From Bryum argenteum (taxonomy: Eukaryota > Streptophyta > Bryopsida > Bryales > Bryaceae), in assembly GCA_037043015.1 (NCBI GenBank), contig CM073330.1, positions 16,623,407 to 16,687,406 on the forward strand: DNA of 64,000 nucleotides. The letters are read 5' to 3'. Every line of letters starts with the position of its first letter. Within the stretch, counting starts at the first letter, position 1. Positions 42,910 through 52,870 of this stretch are shown in pieces. A program made the translations under genes and the position numbers. The notes beneath the pieces are model-generated. The model had not been told where the DNA came from. It worked only from the letters and a program-made list of their open reading frames with translations, and did no database searches.

Positions 42910-44376
42910 ATGGCTTCCTTGGAGGGTGAGAGTGTTAGGGTGCTTGAGAAGTTCAATGGCACCAACTTCAACTTGTGGAAGTTCAAGATGAACTTGGCAC
43001 TCGATTCCATGGACTTGTGGGAGATTGTTGAAGGCACGGAGGAGGCACCACCATCTCATGCAAGTGACAAGGACAAGAAGGAGTACCAAAGGAGGGTGAG
43101 GAAGGCCATGTCCATGATTGGGCTCAATTTGGTGGATGCGCAACTTGCTCACATCAAGAGTTGCAAAGGACCAGCGGAAGCATGGAGGGTACTTTGTAAC
43201 ATCCATGAGACAAGAAGCTTGTCCAACATACTCTTCTTGAGGCGCAAGTTCTTCACAATCAAGATGGAAGAAGGGGCTGACTTGTTGGAGCACATCAACA
43301 ACATCAAGGCACTTGCGGATCAACTTGCTTGCTTGGATGTGCCCATGAAGGAGGAGGATATTGTTATGACCTTGCTTGATAGTCTCCCATCTTCATTTGA
43401 GCACTTGATAACGGCTTTAGAGACCTTGCAACTTGCTGACCTTAAGATGGAGTTTGTGGTGTCAAGGTTGATGCATGAAGTGTCCAAGAGGAAGGAGAGG
43501 GGTGCACAAAGTGGTGAGGCAGCGTTGGTGGCGGCTCAAAACAAACGGAGGATTCAAAATGGGCCAAGGACGTGCTTCAATTGTGGCAAACCGGGCCACA
43601 TTGCAAGGTATTGCTTCCAAGACAAGAAGGAGAAGGAGAGTGTCAATGTTGCAAGAAACAAAGACAATGAGGAGGAGTATGCCTTTGTAAGCGCCGTTGT
43701 TGCAAGCAAAGAGGAGATGTGGGAAGAGCATGCCTTTGCAAATGGAGATGGAGATGACAACACCATGGCCAAGTGGATCATGGATTCGGGAGCCACCAAG
43801 CACATGTCACCTCATAGGGCAGCATTTCAAACATATGAGGTAATATCACCACCACGAAATGTGCACTTGGGAGATGGTAGTATTGTGCATGCGGTCGGAG
43901 TTGGCACCATTGTTGAGGAGGTGAAGGTGATGGGAGTAAAGCACAAAATCAACATAAAGGAGGTTCTCCACATCCCAAAGTTAAAGAAAAATTTGTTATC
44001 CATAGCAAAGCTTGCTCTTAATGGCTTAAAGGTGGAGTTTGATGATAATGCATGCATTGTGAGGGCTGCAAATAGGAAGGTGATTGCTAGATTGCCAAGA
44101 GAAGGGAGTTTGTATCAAATGCCCTTCTCTATGTATGATATGGCCAATGTGGCACACCAAATGCCACAATCAGCGCCTTTGGAGCTACGCCATAGGCGCC
44201 TTGGGCATTTGAATGTGAAGAATTTGAAGGTCCTTGAAAGAATGGTAAATGGCATGCAAATCAAGAATAGGACATCAAATTCAGAGGCTCGTGATGTGGT
44301 GATTGCGGAGGAGGCCACTTGTCGAGATGCGAATGTGGAGATACATCCAAGTGGGAGTTTGGAGCCACTATGGTGA
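42910..44376 (+). CDS. Gag-protease protein of TRG-5, looks whole
   Basis: 488 residues from MASLEGESV, the same length as TRG-1. Gag about 1-200, CCHC knuckle CFNCGKPGHIARYC (about 43577-43618), protease DSGATKHM (about 43784-43807), pre-integrase LRHRRLGHLNVKNL, end GSLEPLW. Upstream in-frame ATGs (from 42856) lie in the leader and are not kept by relatives. With TRG-1, E1 and TRG-4 it is one of four uninterrupted gag frames here, while none of the pol-bearing elements is uninterrupted. Confidence 0.85.
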   Translation: MASLEGESVRVLEKFNGTNFNLWKFKMNLALDSMDLWEIVEGTEEAPPSHASDKDKKEYQRRVRKAMSMIGLNLVDAQLAHIKSCKGPAEAWRVLCNIHETRSLSNILFLRRKFFTIKMEEGADLLEHINNIKALADQLACLDVPMKEEDIVMTLLDSLPSSFEHLITALETLQLADLKMEFVVSRLMHEVSKRKERGAQSGEAALVAAQNKRRIQNGPRTCFNCGKPGHIARYCFQDKKEKESVNVARNKDNEEEYAFVSAVVASKEEMWEEHAFANGDGDDNTMAKWIMDSGATKHMSPHRAAFQTYEVISPPRNVHLGDGSIVHAVGVGTIVEEVKVMGVKHKINIKEVLHIPKLKKNLLSIAKLALNGLKVEFDDNACIVRAANRKVIARLPREGSLYQMPFSMYDMANVAHQMPQSAPLELRHRRLGHLNVKNLKVLERMVNGMQIKNRTSNSEARDVVIAEEATCRDANVEIHPSGSLEPLW

Positions 44377-44928
44377 TTGGGGTGGATGCAACTCCAATTT
44401 CAGCGTGCGTTGTACAAGAGGCTGAAGTTGGAGAAGAGCCTAAAGGAGTGCAAGAGCCGAAAGAGAAAGGAAGGAGGATGTGGAGGTTGAATCACATGAG
44501 GAAGATTGAAGAGGGGCAGCGTGCACGAGGCCCATGGTATCCAATAAGGAGAGGAGGTCACTTGAGAGGGTGGTTAAACCATATTCTTCCCCCATGTATT
44601 GAGGTTGATGCAAATCTTGATTTGTTTTTGATGATACTTTGAGTTTGGGTGATGCTTTGCAAAGTGTGCATGCAAGCAAGTGGGAGTTGACCAAACAAAC
44701 AATGGCACAGAAACAAACAAAACAATGGCCAAGAAGTTAGAGCATGGGAATTGGCTTTGTTGCCAAACAAAACAATGGCATTGTTAGAGGATGGAATTGG
44801 CTTTGTTATAAACAAATGCGAAAATAGTGGGTGATAGTTGAGGATGTTTACCAAGGTGAGGCACAAGGAGATGGGATTGCGAGGAGAAAACTACTAGGCA
44901 AATGGAGGACATTGTGGGTGATATGTTG
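44377..44928 (+). pseudogene. Linker and garbled pol tail of TRG-5
   Basis: Recognisable linker at first, then a stretch (about 44690-44900) in which AAACAAACAA-rich words and repeated phrases replace the expected sequence. Confidence 0.55.
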
Positions 44929-45172
44929 ATTGCTCGTAGTAAGGGCTTAAGAGGCGTTTGGAAGCTTATACTTAGTATTCTAGAGTGAGAGTTAAGGCAC
45001 ATAGTGGGTGACCCTCTTTGTTGACTTTAGGAGGCAAGAGGTGGTGGCAAAGACTAAAGGCACATGTGGGTCAAAGGCAGTTTGAAAATGTACAAGAAGG
45101 CACTAGGAAGGTGCCTAGCTTTATAAGTAAAGCCTTTGTGCAGAAGGCAATATCTTATTTTAGGAGCCATTT
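44929..45172 (+). repeat. Degraded LTR A, mirror of E1 3' LTR
   Basis: Keeps GGAAGCTTATACTTAGTATT, the GGAGGCAAG...GGTGGTGGCAAAGACTAAAGG block and the AAGAAGGCACTAGGAAGGTG block in order, but with many small losses. Confidence 0.75.
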
Positions 45173-45485
45173 TGTTTTAGAGATTAGGTTGCTCGTAGTT
45201 TATAAGAGCACCTAATAGTTATTAGAGTATGTTAGAGTAAGTAATAGAGGCTAGGTCTTAGTCCTCTAGGGTGTGTGAAGAGGGCTGGTCCTAAAAGCCT
45301 TAGAGAGACAAGAGAGGACTTAGCCTCTCGGTTATCCCTTATTGTTTGTAGCACCATGTGCCTACCTATGGATACATAAGCAAGGGCTTCGAATGAGTAT
45401 GTATCTCATTCAAGCATTCATTGCTCTACCTTGTGTGTAAGCTTTGATGTTTGTATTCTCTCTCACCCTCTATTGAGCTTCAATA
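45173..45485 (+). repeat. 5' LTR B of TRG-6
   Basis: Slightly altered first bases (TGTTTTAGAG), otherwise a good LTR B. Confidence 0.85.
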
Positions 45486-45499
45486 GGTTATGGGCCCAC
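45486..45499 (+). other. Primer-binding site of TRG-6
   Basis: GGTTATGGGCCCAC after the LTR. Confidence 0.8.
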
Positions 45500-47224
45500 T
45501 ACTCTTGTAGTGAGGTTGAGTTAGAATACATTTGGAGGCTTGGAGAGTCAGGTCAAGGAGGTGTTGCACACACTTGGAGGGCTGATTTGCACTCCTTGGA
45601 GCTTTGGAGGTGCACTTGGAGCCATTTGGAGGTGTTTGCAACCATTTGGATGTGTTTGGAGGTAATTTGGATGCATTTAACGTTGTTTTGCAACCATTTG
45701 GAGTTTTGGAGGTGCACTTGGAGGTGTGCAACCACTTGGAGGTGCTTGCAACCATTTGGAGCTTTGGAGGTGCACTTGAAGCCATTTGGAGGTGTTTGCA
45801 ACCATTTAGAGGTTTTTGGAGGTGTTTGGAGGTGATTTGGAGCATTTGGAGGCAATTGAAGCACTTTGGAGGTGTTTGGAGGACTCTTGAAGGCATTGGA
45901 GTATTGTATGCTTCCCTTGTCTTAGGTAGAGTGATTCTAACACAAGGAGGTGCTGATTTGCATTGTTGGCTACCAAATCCTTTGTTTGGAGTGGTTTTGA
46001 GCTTTTGGAGTGCTAATTGTGATCAACTTGAAGTGCACTTGAAGTATTGAGGGCTGAATCTAGCATTTGGGGTGCATGTGTGCACACAAAGGGCTGATTT
46101 GATCCATTGTGGTGCTAAAGTGGTGATTTGAGACTCCTAAGCTTATTTGAGTCCTGGTCTACAAGCTTCTTTGACATAGATTGGGGGCTGATCTAGTGGG
46201 AGTGCACAAGTGCTCATTTGGAGGCATTGAGGGCTGATTTGAGTGCTTTGAGGTGCATATACACCTTTGGTGTAGATAGAAGTTGATCTAGAAGCTTTTT
46301 GACATAGATTGAGGGCTGATCTAGTGTAGAGATTTGCACAAGTGCTCATTTGGAGGCATAGAGGGCTGATTTGAGTGCTTAGAGGTGCAAATACACCTTG
46401 TGTGTGTATTAGACATCTAGATCTAGCATTTGGTGGTCAAATAGCTTGAATGAGATCTGATGTGTTGGGAGCAAGTGAAACTTGCTTGTTTGAGTGTTGG
46501 GGAGGCTTATTGAGCATTGTTTTTGTGCTCAAGTGTGTTGTTTGCACACTTGTAGGGGCTGATTTGAGTGCTTTGAGGTGCATTTACACCTTTAGAGTGT
46601 TGGAGAGATTTAGATCTAGTATTTGGAGGTCAAATAGCTTGAGTGTGATCTGAGATGGTAGCAAGTGGATCTTGCTCGTTTGAATATTGGAGGGCTGAAT
46701 GCATTGTTTTGAGCACAAGTCTCCTTTACATATTGAGATTCAAAGAGGAAGAGAGGATACAACACACACTATGGGCTACCTTTGACTATTAGCAATGAAT
46801 GCTTGAAATGAGATATTGGAGTCTAACAAAGGCTAAGTGTTTACTTATACTTCCTTGTGGCTCCATTACACTATCTACCTTCTAGGTACATGTTCTCAAC
46901 ATCTTGGGCCCCACATGGTTCCATGTGTGCCCCTTTAGTCTTTGCCACCACCTACTTGCCTTCTATAGTCTTGCATGAGAAGGGCTGATCTTCTCTCCCT
47001 TCAACAATCTTTGACAAGTTTGACCAGCCAAGTTTTCACACTCTAGAATACTAAGTATAAGCTTTCCATATATATATATATATATACTGCTAACAATCTA
47101 CTAATTGCTCTTATAAACTCCACGAAGCAATCTATTCTTCAACATTGCACACACCAAGCACTCTGATTTAGCTTCAAACACTAGATTTGAGTGGTTGGTG
47201 TGGAAGGGCACTTTTGCACTTTGC
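45500..47224 (+). repeat. Leader of TRG-6
   Basis: Same modules as the TRG-1 leader. Interrupted by solo LTR A at 46731-47144. Confidence 0.75.
46731..47144 (-). repeat. Solo LTR A, degraded mirror copy
   Basis: Counterpart of 13523-13914 in the same place of the leader, with several unrelated short words inserted (for example near 46890 and 47000). TTGCA follows it at 47145, equivalent to the TGCAA target copy. Confidence 0.8.
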
Positions 47225-48690
47225 CATGGCTTCCTTGGAGCCCCTCCAACACTCAAACAAGCAAGAAGTTCAATGGCACCAACTCAAATCTTTGGAAGTT
47301 CAAAGATGAACTTCCAAATCCGATTCCATGGACTCCTGGGAGATTGTTGAAGGCACGGAGGAGGCACCACCATCTCATGCAAGTCAGGACAAGAATGAGT
47401 ACCAAAGGAGGGTGAGGAAGGCCATGTCCATGATTGGGCTCAATTTGGTGTCAAAGAAACTTGCTCACATCAAGAGTTGCAAAGGACCAGCGGAAGCATG
47501 GAGGGTACTTTGCAACATCCATGAGACAAAAAGCTTGTCCAACATACTCTTCTTGAGGCGCAAGTTCTTCACAATCAAGATGGAAGAAGGGGCTGACTTG
47601 TTGGAGCACATCAACAACATCAAGGCACTTAAGGATCAACTTGCTTGCTTGATGTGCCAATGAAGGAGGAGGATATTGTTATGACCAGCCCTTGATAGTC
47701 TCCCATCTTCATTTGAGCACTCAAATAACGGCTTTAGAAATCTTGCAACTTGCTGACCTTAAGATGGAGTTTCTTGTGTCAAGGTTGATCAAATGAAGCC
47801 CCAAGAGGAAGGAGAGGGGTGCTCAAATGGTGAATCAGCGTTGGTGGCGGCTCAAAACAAACGGAGGATGCAAAATGGGCCCTTCGTGCTTCAAACACGG
47901 CAAACCGGGCCACATTGCAAGGTATTGCTTCCAAGACAAGAAGGAGAAGGAGAGTGCCAATAATGCAAGAAACAAAGACAATGAGGAGGAGTATGCCGTT
48001 TGTAAGCGCCGTTGTTGCAAGCTCAAAAGAGGAGATGTGGGAAGAGCATGCCTTTGCAAATGGAGATGGAGATGACAACACCATTGACAAGTGGATCATG
48101 GATTCCAAGCCACCAAGCACATGTCACCATTATAGGGCAGCATTTCAAACATATGAGGTAATATCACCACCTCCAAATGGCACTTGGGAGATGGTAGTAT
48201 TGTCCAAATGCCCAAATGAGTTGGCACCATTGTTGAGGAAAGGTGATCCAAATAAAGCACAAAATCAACATAAAGGAGGTTCTCCACATCCCAAAGTTAA
48301 AGAGAAATTTGTTATCCATAGCAAAGCTTGCTCTTAATGGCTTAAAGGTGGAGTTTGATGATGATGCATGCATTGTGAGGGCTGCAAATAGGAAGGTGAT
48401 TGCTAGATTGCCAAGAGAAGGGAGTTTGTATCAAATGCCCTTCTCTATGTCAAGAAAGCAATGTGGCACACCAAATGCCACAATCAGCGCACTTTGAGCA
48501 CACGCCATCAAGGCGCCCCTTGGGCATTTGAATGTGAAGAATTTGAAGGTCCTTGAAAGGATGGTAAATGGCATGCAAATCAAGAATAGGACATCAAATT
48601 CAGCGGCTCGTGATGTGGTGATTGCGGAAGAGGCCACTTGTCGAAATGCGAATGCGGAGATGCATCCAAGTGGGAGTTTGGAGCCACTAT
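47225..48690 (+). pseudogene. gag-protease of TRG-6 (heavily broken)
   Basis: Recognisable Gag pieces (LLEHINNIKAL, ETKSLSNILFLRRKFF), a knuckle region near 47890, and the protease-to-pre-integrase region near 48090-48560. Many breaks, clustered. Confidence 0.8.
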
Positions 48691-49133
48691 GGTGATTGGG
48701 GTGGATGCAACTCCAATTTCAAGCGTGCGTTGTACAAGAGGCTCAAGTTGGAGAAGAGCCTAAAGGAGTGCAAGAGCTGAAAGAGACAGGAAGAGGAGGA
48801 TGTGGAATGTGGAATGGATGTTGAATCACATGAGGAAGACACCAAGTATCCAAGAGGGGAGGAGCGTGCACGAGGCCCATGGTATCCAATATGGGAGAGG
48901 AACAACACAAATGCTTATTTGTTTGCTCCAAGTGGGAGTTGACCAAACTCCAAACAATGGCAAACAAATTGGCATTGTTGCCAAATTTCCCCAAGATAGT
49001 TAGAGGATGGAGAGAGAGCTTGACGTATTACCAAATGGAGGACATAGTGGGTGATATGTTGACCAAGGCGTTTACCCAAGGTGAGGCACAAGGAGATGGG
49101 ATTGCGAGGAGAAAACTACTCGCAAAGTGGGAG
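48691..49133 (+). pseudogene. Linker and pol tail of TRG-6
   Basis: Linker and pol tail scraps up to AAAGTGGGAG before the 3' LTR, garbled in the first half. Confidence 0.65.
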
Positions 49134-49445
49134 TGTTAGAGATTAGGTTGCTCGTAGTTTATAAGAGCACCTAATAGTTATTAGAGTATGTTAGAGTAAG
49201 TAATAGAGGCTAGGTCTTAGTCCTCTAGGGTGTGTGAAGAGGGCTGGTCCTAAAAGCCTTAGAGAGAAAGAAGAGAGGACTTAGCCTCTCGGTTATCCCA
49301 TATTGATTGTAGCACCATGTGCCTACCTATGGATACATGCAAGGGCTTGGAATGAGTATCTAATCTCATTCAAGCATTCATTGCTAAACCTTGTGTGTAA
49401 GCTTTGATGTTTGTACCCTCTCTCACCCTCTAATGAACTTCAATA
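49134..49445 (+). repeat. 3' LTR B of TRG-6
   Basis: About 312 bp, counterpart of 11240-11552, including the CTTTCTCTCTAAGG-type variant in reverse complement. Confidence 0.85.
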
Positions 49446-49516
49446 TTCATTGCTCTACTTGTTTGTAAGCTTTGAGTGTGTGTATTCTCTCTCATCCCTG
49501 TATTTGAATCTCAATA
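49446..49516 (+). repeat. LTR A end fragment
   Basis: Mirror of 11171-11239. Both show the CCTGTATT variant instead of the normal TCTATT. Followed by GTGTA. Confidence 0.85.
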
Positions 49517-50125
49517 GTGTAAAACACACTTGTGCACAAAACAATGCACAAAAGTCCTTCTCTACACTCAAACTAGCAAGATCCACTTGCTCCCACTCAA
49601 ATCAGATCATAAACAAGCTTCTACAACTCCAAATCACTCAAATGTAAGTAAAAGAGCCTCAATTGACCTCTTTAGCACCTCACTAGCTCAAATCAGCCCC
49701 TAGTGTGCACACAAGCACTCCAAATGCTAGATCTAGCTCTTACAAATCAAAAGGCGCACTAATAGATCACAAACCACCCTTCTAAGCTCACAATCACTTC
49801 AAACAAATGACTTGAGAGCCCTTAATGCAAATCAGCACCTACAATGTGCAAGGAGGACTCAATTCAACTACAATGGACACTTACAAGCACCCAATGCCTT
49901 CAAAACACCTCCAAACATAAATTGCTCCTTTTGCCTCCGAATGCTCCAAATCAACTTCAATTGACTCCAAATGGTTTCAAACACCTCCAAATGGCTCTAA
50001 GTGCACCTCCAAAGCTCCAAGGACCTCCAACATGTGCAAATCAGCCCTCCACGTGCTTGCAACACCTCCCTCCCAGACCTCCCAAGCCTCCAAAAGTATT
50101 CAAACTCAACCTCACTACAAGAGTA
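49517..50125 (-). repeat. A-type leader, mirror of 10562-11170
   Basis: Reverse-complement leader with CCTCCAAATGG repeats. No gene seen. Confidence 0.8.
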
Positions 50126-50139
50126 GTGGGCCCATAACC
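50126..50139 (-). other. Primer-binding site
   Basis: GTGGGCCCATAACC on the plus strand, next to LTR A 50140-50523. Confidence 0.8.
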
Positions 50140-50523
50140 TATTGAGATTCAATAGAGGAAGAGAGAGAATACAACACACTCAAAGCTTACAAAACAAGTA
50201 GAGCAATGAATGCTTGAAATGAGATATGGCCTTCTAACAAAGGCCTTTACTTATGCTTCCTTATTGGCACCTTCCTAGTGCCTTCTTGTACATTTTCAAG
50301 ATGCCTTTGGCCCACATGGTTCACATGTGTGTCCCTTTAAGATTTGCCACCACCTACTGGCCTCCTATAGTCAACAAAGAGGTGCTGGTCTTCTCTCCCT
50401 CACTATTGCTCTTACGACCATCCCCTTTCCACACTCTAGAATACTAAGTATAAGCTTCCATATATATATACTCTAACAAGTACTAATTGCTCTTATAAAC
50501 TACGAGCAATCTATTCTTCAACA
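50140..50523 (-). repeat. LTR A, mirror of the A-2 5' LTR
   Basis: 384 bp, followed by AGGAC, the reverse complement of target copy GTCCT. Confidence 0.9.
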
Positions 50524-50823
50524 AGGACCAGGGTATGGAGGAGCCATGGGAGCAGCCCAAGAGGAGCCAAGATACCCCACAAGGACTCGCAAGCCAGCTG
50601 GGATTGGTGTATGAACCATATTCTTCCTCCCGACATGAAGATCAGCGAATGTGGCTTCTCTTGGAATCCCATCGACACTTGATGATTTGTGAAGATTCAA
50701 GGTGAGTGGGAGTTAGCTACTTGTTGGTGATGATCAGCCTAACTAAGAGCTTGTGAAAGTCTTGATGTTGATTGAGAAAAAGGGGTTTGAAGTGCTTGAA
50801 GGGCCCACATAGCAAAGTGGGAG
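50524..50823 (+). pseudogene. Family D pol-linker scrap, mirror of 9873-10164
   Basis: RYPTR- and MNHILPP-like relics, then a GTGGGAG polypurine tract before LTR D. Confidence 0.65.
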
Positions 50824-51068
50824 TGTTGAGAAACATGTACCTATTGAAGTAGATAGTGTACATGGAGGCGTAGGAGTAGAACTATGCACTTAGTTAGTTC
50901 ATAGACTCCATTAGGTGTTGCTTGTAGTCAAAGGCAACCCATAGTGGTGTATTATCCCACATGGTTAGGAGATATGTAGAGGAGGCTACCTACTACTTGT
51001 ATTCAGCCCTTGCATGGCTGAAGTTATCCAATACCATCTAAGTAAAGCTTTTCCCTTCAATCTCAATA
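50824..51068 (+). repeat. LTR D
   Basis: 245 bp, TGTTGAGAAACATG...TCTCAATA, followed by GCGCT of the interrupted gag. Confidence 0.88.
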
Positions 51069-52487
51069 GCGCTGACTTGTTGGAGCACATCAACAACATC
51101 AAGGCACTCGCCCGATCAGCCGCTTGCTTGGAAGTGCCCATGAAGGAGGACGATATAGTGATGACGTTGTTGGATAGCTTGCCACCTTCATTTGAGAGTT
51201 TGATCACCGCTTTAGAGACCTTAAACCTTGCTGACCTTACAATGGAGTTTGTGGTGTCAAGGTTGATGCATGAAGTGTCCAAGCGGAAGGAGAAGGGTGC
51301 TCAAAGTGGTGAGGCAGCGTTGGTGGCGGCCCAAAACAAAGCGAGGATGCAAAATGGCCCAAGGTTGTGCTTCAATTGTGGCAAACCGGGCCACATTGCA
51401 AGGCATTGCTTCTTAAACAAGAAGAAGGAGAAGGAGAGTGCAAACCTAGCAAGCAACAAAGACAATGGAGAAGACTATGCGTTTCTAAGCGCCTTTGTTG
51501 CAAGCAAGGTGGAGAAAGAGGAGGAGCATGCTATGGCAATCAACGATGGAGATGACAACACCATGGCCACGTGGGTCATGGATTCGGGAGCCACCAAACA
51601 CATGACGCCGCATAGGGCAGCGTTCCAAACGTATGAGGTAATTTCACCACCACGCAATGTGCACTTGGGAGATGATAGCATTGTGCATGCGGTTGGTGTT
51701 GGTACAATTGTTGAGGAGGTGATGGTGATGGGAGTGAAGCACAAGATCCACATGAAAGAGGTGCTCCATATCCCTAAGTTCAAGAGGAACTTGATTTCGG
51801 TTGTAAAACTTGCTTTAAACGGTTTAAAGGTAGAATTTGATGATGATGCATGCCTTGTGAGGGCAGCCAATAGGAAGGTGATTGCTAGATTGCCTAGAGT
51901 GGGGAGTTTGTATGAAATGCTTCTCCATGCATGAGATGGCAAATGTGGCGCTTCCAATGCCACAATCAGCGCCTTTGGAGCTATGGCATAGACGCCTTGG
52001 GCATTTGAATGAGAAGAGTGTCAAGGCTCTTGAAAGCATGGTGAATGGCATGCAAATCAAGGATGCTGCATCAAATTCAGCGCTTTGTGAGGGTTGCATT
52101 GAAGGCAAGCTTTCAAGGACTCCATTTCCAAGTGAGGGAGGTCAGCGTGCAAGCAAGCCATTGGAGTTGATTCATTCGGATGTGTGTGGTCCATTCAAGA
52201 CCATTTCCATGGGTGGTTGCTTGTATTTTGTGACTTTCATAGATGACTTCTCTCGAAAGGTGTAGGTGTATGTGTTGAAGTCCAAGGGAGAGGTGTTTGC
52301 CAAGTTTGTAGAGTTCAAGGCGCTTGTGGAGAAGCAATCGGAGCACAAGATCAAGGCGTTTCGATCCGACAATGGAGGGGAGTTCACTTCCAAGGCGTTT
52401 GAGCGCTTCTTCCAAGCACATGGCATTGATAGGCAACTATCAACACCCTACACACCACAACAAAATGGAGTGGCGGAGCGTGCAAAC
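51069..52487 (+). pseudogene. gag-integrase block (A type), mirror of 8190-9628
   Basis: Late Gag, CCHC knuckle (about 51370-51410), protease DSGATKHM (about 51580-51605), pre-integrase (about 51985-52020), integrase up to [12 protein letters not shown] (about 52450-52485). Ends head on against LTR A, about 20 bp short of the left-arm copy. About two breaks. Confidence 0.88.
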
Positions 52488-52870
52488 TATTGAGATTCAA
52501 TAGAGGAAGAGAGAGAATACAACACACTCAAAGCTTACAAACAAGTAGAGCAATGAATGCTTGAAATGAGATATTGCCTTCTAAAAAAGGCCTTTACTTA
52601 TACTTTCTTATTGGCACCTTCCTAGTGCCTTCTTGTACATTTTCTAAGTGCCTTTGGCCCACATGGTTCACATGTGTGCCCCTTTAGTCTTTGCCACCAC
52701 CTACTTGCCTCCTATAGTCAACAAAGTGGGCTGGTCTTCTCTCCCCTCACTATTGCTCTTACGACCAGCCCCTTTTCACACTCTAGAATACTAAGTATAA
52801 GCTTCCATATATATATACTCTAACAAGTACTAATTGCTCTTATAAACTACGAGCAATCTATTCTTCAACA
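52488..52870 (-). repeat. 3' LTR A of A-3
   Basis: 383 bp, next to the CTCCCACTTT polypurine tract at 52871-52880. Confidence 0.9.

Larger units (their letters stand above)
41220..44928 (+). mobile_element. TRG-5: TR-GAG element, no clear 3' LTR
   Basis: 5' LTR B 41220-41530, PBS, leader 41545-42909, a whole gag-protease frame 42910-44376, then a linker and a garbled pol tail to about 44928. A poor LTR A-like stretch replaces the expected 3' LTR B. It contains or adjoins the inner edge of the right duplication arm. Confidence 0.82.
45173..49445 (+). mobile_element. TRG-6: mirror copy of TRG-1, heavily broken
   Basis: LTR B at 45173-45485 and 49134-49445, PBS 45486-45499, leader with an inverted solo LTR A, gag-protease region 47225-48690, pol tail. 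Junction with LTR A at 49445/49446 (TTCAT) equals the TRG-1 junction in reverse complement. Broken, with many breaks (more than ten), in sharp contrast to TRG-1. Confidence 0.85.

Noticed and set aside
15800-44900. Extending the inverted duplication through the centre as one perfect palindrome
   Set aside because: E1 gag (16396-17862) and TRG-5 gag (42910-44376) belong to different subfamilies with different leaders and LTRs. Inside these points only paralogous similarity is seen.
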